This document shows, in pieces, positions 1 to 11,148 of a DNA stretch of 64,000 nucleotides. Numbering within the stretch: position 1 is the stretch's first letter; each line of letters starts with the position of its first letter. A program made the translations under genes and the position numbers. The notes beneath the pieces are model-generated. The model was not told the DNA's origin and did no database searches. It saw only the letters and a list, made by a program, of their open reading frames with translations. Source of the DNA: Bretschneidera sinensis (taxonomy: Eukaryota; Streptophyta; Magnoliopsida; Brassicales; Akaniaceae); NCBI GenBank assembly GCA_023935145.1, contig CM043702.1:59050001-59114000 (forward strand), written 5' to 3'.

Positions 1-857
1 AGACGACCGCTTTGATGTTGTTGAGAGTGGGCCTACTGAGGGTCATGTTGTAGGACAATAGTTGTCTGATTATCAGGAAAGCAGTATGTACAATAGTCAT
101 TTACGGGGCTGTCCCTACAGTGACTGAGAGGACTATGCTGCCCTCGATAAACATCGACCCCCTCGAGAAACCTAGAGCGGAGTAGAGACTAGTTCCAGTT
201 AAGTATCTTTCAACTAAATATGTCGGAACGCGTCATAAAGCAGGATATCGACTGAGCTCCTGTTGTCGACTAGGATGCATCTGATGTCATGGTTGGCCAT
301 GAGAAAAGAGACTACCACCGCTTCGTCATATGGGGTCTATACTCCCTCCAGATCGTTGTCCGTGAAGGAGATCGTTTGGTTCGTCTTCCTGGGTTTGTGA
401 GGCCCACTGACTAACGCCATAAACCTGACATAGGCCTTTCCACTATGTTCTAAGGTACGCTAGGTGGCGAGGCCTCCGTAGATTATCTTGATGATCTTGG
501 TTGTGGTGGTCTCCGAGCCTTTCCTGCTGGGCCGTCTCAGACTTCTTCGAGGGACTTGGTGTGATCGATTTCAACTAAGCAAACGTTCGGGACTTCTTTG
601 GGGCCGTTTGGACACTCTTTCTTATCATGGTCTAGTGAATTCTTTCAACTGCCCCTGTTGATAAGGGCCTCAATATGATGCTTCAGGGCCAAACACTCTT
701 CGATATAGTGCCCATGGTTTCTGTGGAACCGACACTACTTGTTTTGATCATCGTTATGGTGCAGCTGCCTCGGAGGCCATTGGAGGATCGTTCTATCTTG
801 GAGTTGCATTAGGAAATTGGACCTAGACACATTGAAGGGAGTTAAGCTCTCAAAGCA
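1..857 (-). pseudogene. Element A gag C-terminus and protease, degenerate
   Basis: Read on the minus strand, bases about 640-740 encode the gag-end motif CRFHRNHGHYIEECLALKHH, in which spaced Cys and His residues precede an ALKxxIEALI helix. This motif is usual at the gag/protease junction of Tat-type plant elements. Downstream, around 220-300, comes a protease segment reading ILVDNRSSVDILLYDAF. The catalytic Asp (codon 265-267) is present, but the DNGSS signature has Gly replaced by Arg. Several in-frame stops and at least one frameshift follow, so no protein can be made. The reading frame breaks at 858 where S1 inserted and resumes at 3009. The protein continues beyond base 1, where RT would be expected. 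Confidence 0.65.
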
Positions 858-1204
858 TGTAATACCCGTATTCGTAAAGTAAGGGTAAAGAAGTAAATTA
901 ATAAACATGACATAAAATTAAAATAATATATATATATATATATATGCGAAGGATTTAATATTGAATAAAACAATTCTTTTTGAAAAGAAAAAAAAATTGG
1001 ACGCATAGGGGCGTTGATACAAAGGAAATGGAAAAACAAAAGGGACACATCCATCTTGGAAAAGGAGAAATAAAAAGAAAAAGAAAAAGTTTTGTTTTTC
1101 TTTAAAAAAAAAAAACATGGAAGCAAGTGGTAGTTGTTCATGTAAGACACATTGCAAATTCGTGGCAAAACATTTGGGGTGGGGGGCTAAGACTTAGCTT
1201 CTTT

Positions 1205-1288
<84 letters not shown>

Positions 1289-3003
1289 AAGTTTATATTA
1301 TTTATTACTTACAAAATCCTGTTTGGTTTTCTCATTTCCTCAATTCAAACTACTTTATTTCTTTAAACACTCGGGGGCTAAAAGAAAGTTAAAAGAGCAA
1401 AATTTTGAAGAGGTTTACGGGAGAATTTTATAAAGAGTCACAGGAAGATCTAAGAAAAACAGAAAGTAATAACATGAAGTTTATTTTTGAAATTTAGCAT
1501 ATATGAAATTCCCGGAATTCAAAGTGAGAATTTTCAAAGGGTGTGAATTATAGAAGAATTGAAGAATAAATTAGAATTTAATATGAATATTATGTTAGGT
1601 GTTGACGATCAGCAATCGAGGGAAATTACTGAGAGGAGTAGGAAAGGCAAGGAGGTGATCCATGGGTAGCTTTAAGTGCTACGTGGTGAGTTAGATTTAC
1701 TTTAAGTAATCAAGATAAATATGAAATATCTACTGATAATATTAAAATAAATTATTAACTTATGATTTGGTGATAGATAAAAGTTAGTTGATAGGTGTGA
1801 TAAGAATAGTTGATGTGTAGAGAATTATTTTATGAGAAATAATATTATTGTAATAATGAGTCGATTTAATAATAAAAGCGATAAGTGAAATTCTTGATGA
1901 GCTATGGTTGATGATTTGATATGATTTATAAGGAGAGGAAATTTAGTGGATCTTGACGAGCTATGATTGATGATTTGATGTGATTTATGAGGAGAGAAAT
2001 TTAGTGGAAATTTTCAAATAATAATTTGAGAATAATCAGGATAGCTAATTTAAATATTTGAATTCATGTTTGTTTTTATATTATTGTTCATATGTATATT
2101 TCATATCATTGTTCATATGCATATGCATGAAATAAAAGAACCTGAAACAGGCTGGTCTAATTGAAAAACCATGACAGCCAGTATATGCTAGAAATAAATG
2201 AAAACCGTGACAGTCGATATATGCTGGAAATAAAATAACCAGAAGGGGGCCGGTCTAAGATAAAAACATGTCGACATTTGGGAAGACGTTCCCTAATAAT
2301 AATTTATGCATTACATTTGTTTTAAATATTGTTTGTATTATTGAAATGCTGAAGTGTTGTTTATTATTATACATTTATTTATAGATGAATGAGTCTCACA
2401 GAGAGACAGTTATGGTGACTGAGAAACATAGAAGTATGATATGATAAGAGCTATCTAAATGGTAGACTATATGCTGAGAACCTCATAACGAGGTAATTAT
2501 GAGATAATTGATGGTCTTAAGGTGAACAAATATATAAGAAGAAGAGATTGATAGAGAATGGGACTTATGATATTTTTAGTGATAGCAGACTACTATTATC
2601 AAGTTATATGAGATAATCAATGATTAAATATTAAAAGACTATTATACAAATTGAATACTTCTAGTAAATTTAATTCACTGAGCTTGTGAAGCTCATCCCT
2701 CATTGTACAATGATTTCAGGTAGCAGGCAGGACAAATAGTTTGGTGAGTTGAGGTTTAAATGAAATTATTATCTGTAAGCCATGTACATGTCCATATCCT
2801 CAGACTAATGAGAAAATAAAATAAAAATTTATTTGTAAATAAAAATTTAAGTCAGGATTAGAATGATGTATCTCCCCTGTTGAGGGTTGATGTAAAAATT
2901 TATGTTGGTGTTATTTCTCTTGTTGTATATATGTGTTGTGCTGAGATTTTCAAAATGTGACAACAACGTGTTAGGGGTGGCTAACCCAGGATGGGTCGTT
3001 ATA
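858..3003 (+). mobile_element. S1: solo LTR of a Tekay/Del-like chromovirus
   Basis: A 2146-bp LTR beginning TGTAATACCC and ending GGGTCGTTATA (CA end mutated to TA). It is flanked by AAGCA (853-857) and AAGCG (3004-3008), a TSD with one mismatch. The same LTR family bounds B, D and G, there as TGTAATACCC...GGGTCGTTACA. No PBS, coding sequence or second LTR adjoins it, so it is a solo LTR left by LTR-LTR recombination. It contains dinucleotide runs at about 925-945 and 1206-1284, and a degenerate copy of the palindrome ACATGTCGACATGT at 2266-2279. It interrupts element A between gag and the gag C-terminus. Confidence 0.85.
1206..1284. repeat. (TG)n(TA)n microsatellite inside S1
   Basis: Perfect TG dinucleotides pass directly into a long run of TA. 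The run lies at the position where the LTRs of B (5761-5793), B's 5' LTR (about 18674-18690) and G (46607-46654, 58927-58965) also carry TA runs. It is therefore an LTR-internal microsatellite that varies in length between copies. The reading frame that crosses it is not a gene. Confidence 0.9.
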
Positions 3004-3008
3004 AAGCG

Positions 3009-3999
3009 GCAAAGGTTTTTGTGCCAATTTTCACGGAGAGATTGCTTTGTTGGTTCGTGACGAGGACTGACAAGGTCTTTCCTCTATTTCTCTGTGTCCC
3101 CTTCTCTTTCTCTCCAGAAGGCTTGATCATCGTCTGCCAACATGTACTTTTAGGCTCAAGCCAAAATCTCGTTCATGTTGCTGAGCGATTTCCTGGTGAG
3201 TTTGTATCTAAAGATTCCAGATCTCAGTCCGTTTTTGAACGCTAGCATCTGAACATTGGGGTCGAGGTCAGGGATCACCCAGGCGACAGTGTTGAACCTT
3301 GAAATGTAGGCCCAGAGTCTCTCCCCCCTGAGTTGGATGATGTTGAATAGAGACTTCAAGGTCTTCTTAGGCCTCTTGCTACTGAGGAAGTGGGACGCAA
3401 AGATGTAGCTCAGCTCCTTGAAAGTGCCAATGCTCATTGGTTTCAGTCAAGAGTACCAGGTTTCAATTGCCTTCTCGAGCATTAGGGGGAATGCTCGGCA
3501 CATTACGGAATCAGAAATGCCGATGTAGCGTCATGGTAGTCTTATAGTGTTGGAGATGGTCCAAGGGGTCTGCTGAACCGTCTTAGGGTTTGATTTGGGG
3601 CATTCAGAAGTTCAGCAGGAGTAGAGCTTTGAGGGCCTCTTGAGTGAAGGGTGGGTCCTGAACATTGAGCTCGTCCAAGACACTGTGTTTTCGACACTTG
3701 ACTGCTTCGTTTATCTTTACCTCTATTTCCTCGATCCGCCTATCGTGACCGAGGTTGCTCTTGGAGGAGGGGATTTCTTTGGATTTGACGGTGTGAGGTG
3801 GTGATGACTCCGTCGTGGAGCAGTTATCGATGGGAAGCCTATGACTAGTGGGGCTTAGGCGTCCAGGATTTTGTAGAGGGGGTGTGGGGGAGGGCTGGCG
3901 AAAGTTCTGCAAACTGTGCTTGGAGCATAGGAATAGCGGGATGCATCGAGGCGGCCCCTTGGAGATTTTTCGGTAGGTCAATCTCTGTGTAGTGGAGGC
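3009..3999 (-). pseudogene. Element A gag, central part
   Basis: Minus-strand gag of element A. Bases 3156-3437 read as an open segment with the Retrotrans_gag-type core: FKELSYIFASHFLSSKRPKK, then SLFNIIQLRGERLWAYISRF and a short RSGIFRYKL stretch. Further upstream in the protein, 3604-4004 holds a Pro/Ser-rich N-terminal part and a basic, charged helix (RRIEEIEVKINEAVK). Stops at about 3602 and 3440 and frame changes separate the blocks. The N-terminus lies across insertion B, at 18895-18949. In the family this protein forms the capsid of cytoplasmic particles; here it cannot be made whole. Confidence 0.7.
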
Positions 4000-4004
4000 G
4001 TTGG
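4000..4004. repeat. Left TSD of element B (GTTGG)
   Basis: The 5 bases before B's left LTR end are repeated exactly at 18895-18899 after its right end. This fixes 4005-18894 as a single insertion unit despite the nested element C. Confidence 0.9.
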
Positions 4005-5754
4005 TGTAACGACCCATCCCGGGTTAGCCACCCCTGAGACAGTGTCATCACATTTTAAAAATCCCAGCACAACACATATATGAAATAATAAAAATAACGC
4101 TAATAGAAATTTTTACATCAATCATCAACCCTCAACAGGGGAGATACATTATTCTGATCTTGACTTAAACATTATATACAACGTAAAATGCATGAATATT
4201 TACAAATAAATTTTTATTTTATTTTCTCATTAGTCTGAGGATGTGGACATGTACGTGGCTTACAGATAATGATTTCGTCTGAACCTCAACTCACCAAACT
4301 ATTTGTCTTACCTGCTACCTGAAATCATTATATAATGTGTGATGAGCTTTACAAGCTCCGTGACTTACATTTACTAGAAGTATTCAATTTGTATAAATGG
4401 TCTTTCAATATTTAATCATTTATATCCTTATACAACTTGATAATAGCATTCTACTATCACTACACATGCCATAAGTTCTATTCTCTATCAATCTCTTTTT
4501 CTTATATATTGGTTTACCTTAAGACCATCATTTATCCGATAATTATCTCGTTATGAGGTTCACAACATAAAGTCTACTATTTAGATGGTTATTATCACAT
4601 CATACTTTTATGTTTCTTTCTCACTATAACTGTCTCTCTGTAAGACTCATTCATTTATAAATAAATTTACAATAACAAACAACACTTTAGCATTTCAGTA
4701 ATGTAATCAATATTTAAAACAGATGCAATGAATGAATTATTATTAGGGAACATCTTCCCACATGTCGACATGTTTTTATCTTAGACCGGCCCCCTCCTGG
4801 GTCTTTATTTCCAGCATATACCGGTTGTCACAATTTTCATTTATTTCCAGCATATACCGGCTGTCACAGTTTTTCAATTAGACTGGCCCCCTCTTGGTTA
4901 TTTTATTTTATGCATATTCATATGAACAATGATATGAAATATGCATATGAACAATAGCATAAAAACAAACATGAAATCAAATATTTAAATTAGCTATCCT
5001 GATTATTCTCAAATTATTATTTGAAAATTTTCACTAAATTCCTCTCCTCATAAATCACATCAAATCATCAATCATAGCTTGTCAAGATCCACTAAATTTC
5101 ATCTCCTCATAAATCGTATTAAAACATCAACCATAGTTCATCAATAATTTCACTTATCGCTTTTATTATTAAATCAATTCATTATTCCAAAAATATTATT
5201 TCTCATAAAATAATTATCTACACATCCACTATTCTTATCACACCTATCAACCAATTTTCATCTATCACCAAAGCATAAGTTAATAATTTATTCTAATATT
5301 ATTACTAGATATTTCATATTTATCTTGATTACTTAAAGTAAATCTAACTCACCACGTAGCACTTAGGGCTACCCGTGGATCACCTCATTGTCTTTCTTGC
5401 TCTTCTCAGCAATTTTTCCAGGGTTGCTGATTGTCAACACCTGAAAAAATATTTATATTAAAATTTCTAACTTTTTTTATTTCAATTCTTCTATAATTTA
5501 CATCCCTTGAAAATTACTTTGAAATTCCAGGAAATTTCATGTATGCTAAATTTCAAAAATAAACTTCATGTTATTACTGTATGTTTTTATTAGAGCTTTT
5601 TGTGGTTCTCTATAACTTTCTCCCGTAAACCTCTTCAAAATTTTGCTCTTTAAACATTTCTTTCGGTCCCCAAGTGTTTAGAGAAAATGAGTAGTTTGAA
5701 TTGTAAAAGGAAGAAAACCAAACAGGATTTGGAAAGGAATAAATAATATAACTT

Positions 5755-5794
<40 letters not shown>

Positions 5795-5891
5795 TAACAA
5801 ACTAAGTCTCAGCATACCCCCCCCCAATTGCTCCACGAAAAGTGCATGTGTCCTACATGCAAACTTCTCTTTTAACACCTGCTGCCATGCT

Positions 5892-5947
<56 letters not shown>

Positions 5948-6157
5948 TTTAATTTGGATGCGTCTAGATTTTTTTTTTTCATTTTCTTTGCAACTACGCC
6001 CTCACGCGTTCAGTTTTTTTGTTTTCACAAGAATTATTTTATTCAATACTAATTCCTTCACGCGTGTGTGTGTATATATACATATATATAATTTTAATTT
6101 CATATCATAATTATTAAATTACTTCTTTACCCTTACTTTACGAATATTGGTATTACA
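4005..6157 (-). repeat. 3' LTR of element B
   Basis: On the plus strand it runs from TGTAACGACCC to GGTATTACA, 2153 bp. It holds a TA microsatellite at 5761-5793, a second at about 5899-5945, the palindrome ACATGTCGACATGT at 4760-4773, and a short tandem motif containing CAGCATATACCGG just after it. It aligns along its length with the LTRs of S1, D and G. Confidence 0.9.
4760..4773. repeat. 14-bp perfect palindrome ACATGTCGACATGT
   Basis: Self-complementary over all 14 bases. Intact copies occur at the equivalent LTR position at 17691-17704 (B 5' LTR), 30912-30925 (D 5' LTR), 45626-45639 and 57902-57915 (G). Mutated copies occur at 2266-2279 (S1) and about 39477-39490 (D 3' LTR). Each sits at the edge of the LTR's short tandem repeats. 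Confidence 0.85.
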
Positions 6158-6171
6158 AATCTACCCACCTT
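6158..6171 (-). promoter_or_regulatory. Polypurine tract of element B
   Basis: On the minus strand this is a purine-rich AAGGTGGGTAGATT directly before the 3' LTR. The same tract is found in D (38226-38239) and G (47047-47060). In LTR retrotransposons it primes plus-strand DNA synthesis. Confidence 0.7.
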
Positions 6172-6600
6172 ATAAAAATTTCATCTCCGAAATTTCCTTA
6201 CCTAACTCCAGAAACAAATGTGAATAATATTTCTTCATAATTGTCTCACACTTTCATGTAATCTTTTCAACATCCTCATTCCATTACAGAACTTGAACTA
6301 ATACAATTATTTTATTATACAATACCTGTTCTTTTCTGTCTAAAATTATTACTGGTACTTGTATAAAAGTCGAATCTTTCTGAATTTCTATAGCTTGAAT
6401 CGAAATATTATAATATTTATCATGTAAACACTTTCTTAAAAGTGAAACATGAAATACATTATATAAATGTTTTAATTCTGGAGGCAAATCCAGGCTACTC
6501 ACAACTAGCCCAACTTTTTCAATAATCTCATAGGGTCCCACTTACCTCAGACTCAACTTTTCTTTCTTTTTGATCTTCAACACACCTTTTTATGGAGATA
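6172..6600 (-). pseudogene. Element B integrase C-terminus with chromodomain remnant
   Basis: Minus strand. Bases 6284-6541 read GPYEIIEKVGLVV, then LPPELKHLYNVFHVSLLRKC and a stretch ending in IILDRKEQVLYNKI. This is the typical junction of the integrase C-terminal domain with the chromodomain of plant chromoviruses. The rest of the chromodomain (WNEDVEKIT and following) is found at about 6200-6290 in another frame, after a stop. In functional relatives the chromodomain binds histone marks and guides insertion. Here stops and a frameshift divide it. Confidence 0.8.
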
Positions 6601-6769
6601 TTTTTAATTACACTCAATCACTTACTTGAAATTCAAGAGGTCTTCTTCTATTATCAGCATAGCTATTCAGTCTATTCAGTGTTACTTTACGGTTCTCTCT
6701 AACTAGTTTGGTCATCTTAGTTGTTAACTTAATAATTTATGAACCAAATATCTTTCTCTCTCCAACTTC

Positions 6770-7260
6770 TTACCAGCATACTGGAGTTCTACACCTCCTA
6801 CCATATAAGGCCTCAAAAAGTGTCATCCCAATACTAGTTTGATACTGATTATTATAAGTAATTTCAATTGATAGCATGTAAGCATCCCAACGTACTGAGA
6901 AACTCATCACATATGCCCTTAACGTATCTACTAGTACTCTAATAATCCTTTCTGTTTGAGCATGAAAAGTTATATTAATTTGTAATTGTGTACTCGTATC
7001 TATCTGAAAACCTCTCCAAAACAAACATGTAAATCTAGCATCTTTATTTGACTTTATGCTCAATGGTACTCTATACGACCTCACAATCTCAGCTACATCT
7101 CTCTTCAATCCTGACCTCCAGAAATTCTGTCTCAATCCTCTATATATCTTAACGTTGCTTGGTTGCATCGAATCTACATCATCATGTGCCTTTCTCATTA
7201 TATCCTTTCTCAAATCCACATTATTTGGAACACAAATTCTATGTTCCAATACCAAAATAC
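6770..7260 (-). pseudogene. Element B integrase core with 255-bp-type internal deletion
   Basis: One open minus-strand segment encodes the zinc-finger entry (LEHRICVPNNVDLRKDIMRK), the RGLRQNFWRSGLKRDVAEIV part, and then jumps directly to VPLSIKSNKDARFTCLFWRG. Compared with D, the stretch holding the two Cys of the HHCC finger and the first catalytic Asp is missing. The second Asp region, the Glu region (AQTERIIRVL) and the conserved tail (YNNQYQTSIGM, LYGRRCRTPVCW) remain. G (47931-48000) has the same junction. An integrase lacking the first catalytic Asp cannot join DNA ends, so this copy was not an autonomous source. Confidence 0.82.
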
Positions 7261-7559
7261 CATCACTTCAAATTTTGAACTCATTGCTTTCTAGTAAGCA
7301 CTCAATGCTTAATCTTTTCTATCTCTTCATCTCTACCTTGTATCTCTAAAACATTTTACTATGGATGACTGTACAACCATATTCGTTAACCATGATCCTC
7401 TATCACTGATATTCAATTTCATTCTTATCTCTTTTAAATCTATCATCAATTCACATCAAGACTCCCAATAGCAGTTAACCTTCTTGTAGACTTTGTACTC
7501 AATGCATCAGCTATGCATTTTCTAGATGATATTGAATTATCCAATCATAGTTACTAATC

Positions 7560-7905
7560 AACTTAATCCACCATCTTTGCTTCAAATTCAACTCTCCCTG
7601 GGTAGGTAAGTATGTTAAACTCTTATGATCAATGAATATCTCACAAGTGGCTCCATATAGATGATGTCTCCAATATTTAAAGTAAACACTATAGCAACTA
7701 ACTCTAAGTCATGAGTAAGGTAATTTCTATCATGAATTATGGGCCACAGCTTTCCTATGATACACATATCCCAATCATTGATGTGATGCATCACTATACA
7801 CCATAAATCCTTCATCACCAAAAAAAAAACAATAATACTGGAGCTGTAGTCAATTTCTCCTTTAGTAATTCGAAATATTTTCCTCCTACTTGCCTCACTA
7901 TACAA
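7560..7905 (-). pseudogene. Element B RNase H remnant
   Basis: The minus-strand reading contains [16 protein letters not shown], matching the conserved catalytic-Glu segment of Ty3/gypsy RNase H, with the beginning and end frameshifted. The neighbouring [14 protein letters not shown] is an out-of-register form of the SDHKSL end segment. The aspartate at the domain start cannot be read in frame. In the family this domain removes the RNA template during reverse transcription. Confidence 0.7.
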
Positions 7906-7919
7906 ATCTCATCTCTTTC

Positions 7920-8600
7920 ATGATGAGTCTATTCAATAGTATTTCAATAATAGAAAAATTCTGAAAGAATCTTCTCTAATAACCAGCTAACCCCAAGAAG
8001 ATTTTAATCTCAGTCACATTAGTTAGTCTCTCCCAACTTAACATTGCCTCTACCTTTTGTGGATCAACTATTATTCCATTTCCTGATATTAAATGTTCCA
8101 AGAGCTCATTTCTTTCAGTCAAAATTCACATTTAGGAAATTATAGCATACAATCTCTCTCTCCTCAAAATCTCCAACACAATTTCGAAATGTTTTGCATG
8201 CTCTTCCTTAGTCTTAGAATACACCAAGATGTTATCGATGAACACGACCACAAGATTATCAAGAAATAGTTCATATATTTTATTCATTAAGTCCATGAAT
8301 GTTTCTGGAACATTAGTCAATCCAAATGACATCACAAGAAACTTATAACCATAACGTGTCCTAAAAGCAGTCCTAGGCACGTCTCCCTTCTTTATCCTTA
8401 ATTGGTGATAACATGATCTCAGGTTTATCTTAGAAAACACTCTCACTCCTTGCAACTGCTCAAAAAATTTATTTATCCTGGGTAATTGATATTTTTTCTT
8501 ATTCAACTATTTGTAATCAATACACAATCTCATCGTTCCATCTTCCTCCTTCATGAACAACAGGGGCTCCCCAAATACATTAGGTCCGATAAATTGTTTA
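7920..8600 (-). pseudogene. Element B reverse transcriptase
   Basis: The best segment (8132-8506, minus) has RT palm motifs in order: [60 protein letters not shown] and [20 protein letters not shown]. The active site reads FIDN where the family has FIDD, so the second Asp of the catalytic pair is lost. SKINLRS has Asn where Asp is usual, a further damaged catalytic carboxylate. The fingers segment lies at 8510-8600, and RT continues with stops to about 7920 (thumb/connection). Confidence 0.85.
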
Positions 8601-8859
8601 TCAAAAGAATTTTGAACTTCCAACTCTCTTAACTTAGTGGGTGTCACTCTGTAGGGTTCTATTAGATTTATGTGATGAACCTGGTATCACATCAATAGAG
8701 AATTAAATCTCCCTACTAGGAGGCAACCTAAACAACTCATCACGAAACACATCATGAAAATCTTTCACTACCAAGATTTCTTTTAACTTACTATTTTCCT
8801 TTCTATAATCCATTATGTATGTCAAATACTCCTCACATCATTTCTTCAACCATCTACTA

Positions 8860-9180
8860 GTAGTCAGATTAAAATAAGATAGTTCAAGAGTATTTTATGT
8901 TCTCTCTGAAAGTTACACTGCTCATGTCCATATCTTGAACACTACATTCTTTCTGGAACAATCAACCTAGACATAATATGTCGATAACCAATTCTTTCCC
9001 AAAATTGAATGAAGATCTATCATACTCAAAGGTAATAAATCAACTTCATATGAATACTGGATGCAAAAGAATGGGTTGCACCAAGATTAACCAACATTGA
9101 TATGTCCACCTTTTTTTTATATACAAAGCACCTCAAATTAGAACAATTATGGGATAAATATCTTATCAGATTACATTTAT
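8860..9180 (-). pseudogene. Element B protease remnant
   Basis: The minus strand at about 9030-9115 reads KKVDISMLVNLGATHSFASS. This is the chromovirus protease active-site region, which is normally DPGATHSF; here Asp is replaced by Asn. The same site reads INPGITHSF in D (33246-33692) and VDLDATHSF in G (49830-50093). Downstream residues are frameshifted. In the family the domain cleaves the gag-pol polyprotein. Confidence 0.65.
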
Positions 9181-10420
9181 AACAAACTTATGTTTCTCGG
9201 TCATATATCAGAGTATCACTTCCCCTTGGTGGCGTACTTACTTCCTCTGTCATGACTTCCAGTTCCCATAACCTGTCTCTTAACTCTAGGGGTTCCACCA
9301 ATATTACTTTGAGCAACAAAAGCAACAGATCCTGCTTTCCTCCGACTCCGTACTACAGTTCCTTGTGACAAGGAACGCCTCCTCTGGGTGGTCACCCACC
9401 CTACACACTCATATTAGTACCACCTTTGGGTTCCTCAAATCTAGACCTCTTCCGCCAATTCTTCATACCTCTAATTTCCATCACATCCTTCTCAATCTGA
9501 AGTGCTATATCCACCAACCTAACATAATTCATATGCCTCATGTAAGATAGTTTTGATCAAATCTTAAAACATAGTTCATTTATGAACCTCTTACACTTCT
9601 TCTCCTCTAGGTCTACCATTTTCGGTACAACCATTGACAAAACCAAAAATCTGCTATCATATTGAGCCACAGTCAACATATATACCCCAAATAAATAAAA
9701 TATCTATTTTGTTGGGCTCTAGAGGTATAAGGAAAGTATTTATCAAGAAAATCTTCCTTAAACCTATTCCGGGTTAAGGGTCTATCAATATTTGTACTTA
9801 CCCTGGGAAGAATATCCTCTCACCATTCTCGGGCCTCTCTCTCTAACTTCAACGTAGCAAGGACGACCCTCTGCCCATCAGTCATTGGTAAAATATCAAA
9901 AAAAATCTTTCTACCTGTTTCACCTATAACTCAGGCTTAAAAGGGTTTATAAATCCTTTAAACAACAAAGCATTCAACTTAACATATCTAACAAAGCAAT
10001 CTCTCTACATCTCGTGCATAAACTCACTTTTCCCCTTTTTAAACATTTATCATTACTGGATTTACAACAACTTCAGGCATTGCCCTAGCCTATTCATCCA
10101 GTCTATGCTGTAGGCTATTAACTCTATCATCTGTTATATTCATTTTTTCAAGAGCATGTGTAAGAGCTTATCTTAGCTCATCTCTTTTAACTTCAGATTC
10201 TCTCACACCTTTCTAATATCAATTATACTGTCAACATGCTCCTTTCTAGGAACCACAAATTTAGGCTCAACCTCAACTTGTCAAAAAATATTGGGGGCCT
10301 ACCACGCCCTCTTAAATCAACAACTCTAACTCTAGCTCTAACACGTCCACATGTCATCCTTAGACTATTAAAATATAATTTATTTTAATCTTCCTCTTTC
10401 TTACTTTTTATGCAGTCTAT
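9181..10420 (-). pseudogene. Element B gag remnant, heavily degraded
   Basis: Gag region by position (between the PBS-side leader and protease) and by alignment with D and G gag. Its start on the minus strand, around 10370, resembles the RxRxRVVDLRGR start of G's gag (57060). Segments near 9365-9550 align with G's gag around 50340-50402 and 56131-56245. Frequent stops and frameshifts leave no useful open frame. Confidence 0.6.
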
Positions 10421-10432
10421 AGAATCATAAAG

Positions 10433-11148
10433 TTGGCCACCTCCGAGATGGTGTCATCACATTTTGAAAATCCCAGCACGACACATATACACAACAATAA
10501 AAATAACACCAATAGAAATTTTTACATCAATCCTCTACCCTCAACAGGGGAGATACATCATTCTAATTTTGACTTAAACATTATATACAATGTAAAATGC
10601 ATGAATATTTAAAAATAAATTTTTATTTTATTTTCTCATTATTCTGAGGATGTGGACACGTACGTGGCTTACAGATAATGATTTCGTCTGAACTTCAACT
10701 CACCAAATTATTTGTCTTGCTTGCTATCTAAAATCATTGTACAATGAGGGATGAGCTTCACAAGCTCAGTGAATTAAATTTACTAGAAGTATTCAATTTG
10801 TATAAATGGTCTTTCAATATTTAATCATTTATATCTCATACAACTTGATAATAACATTCTACTATCACTACATATACCATAAGTACCATTCTCTATCAAT
10901 CTCTTCTTCTTATATATTGGTTCACCTTAAGACCATCAATTATCTCATAATTACCTCGTTATGAGGTTCACAATATAAAGTCTACTATTTAGATGGTTCT
11001 TATCATATCATACTCCTATGTTTCTTTCTCACCGTAATTGTCTCTCTGTGAGACTTATTCATCTATAAATAAATTTACAATAACAAACAACACTTCAACA
11101 TTTCAGTAATGCAATCAATATTTAAAATAGATGCAATGCATGAATTAT
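10433..11148 (-). repeat. 5' LTR of element B, left part (U5 end deleted)
   Basis: Aligns with G's 5' LTR from its TTGGCCACC onward, but the first LTR bases (TGTAACGACCCATCCCGGG) and the adjoining PBS are absent. Sequence passes directly from the leader (AGAATCATAA, 10421-10430) into the LTR. It stops at 11148, where C inserted, and resumes at 17672. Confidence 0.85.

Noticed and set aside
842..1433. Phe-rich minus-strand frames and a (Tyr-Ile)n frame
   Set aside because: They come from poly-T, TA and TG runs within solo LTR S1.
2991..3245. 84-codon plus-strand frame overlapping the S1 edge
   Set aside because: It is antisense to element A's gag and crosses the LTR/gag junction. The minus-strand gag reading is supported by conserved residues.
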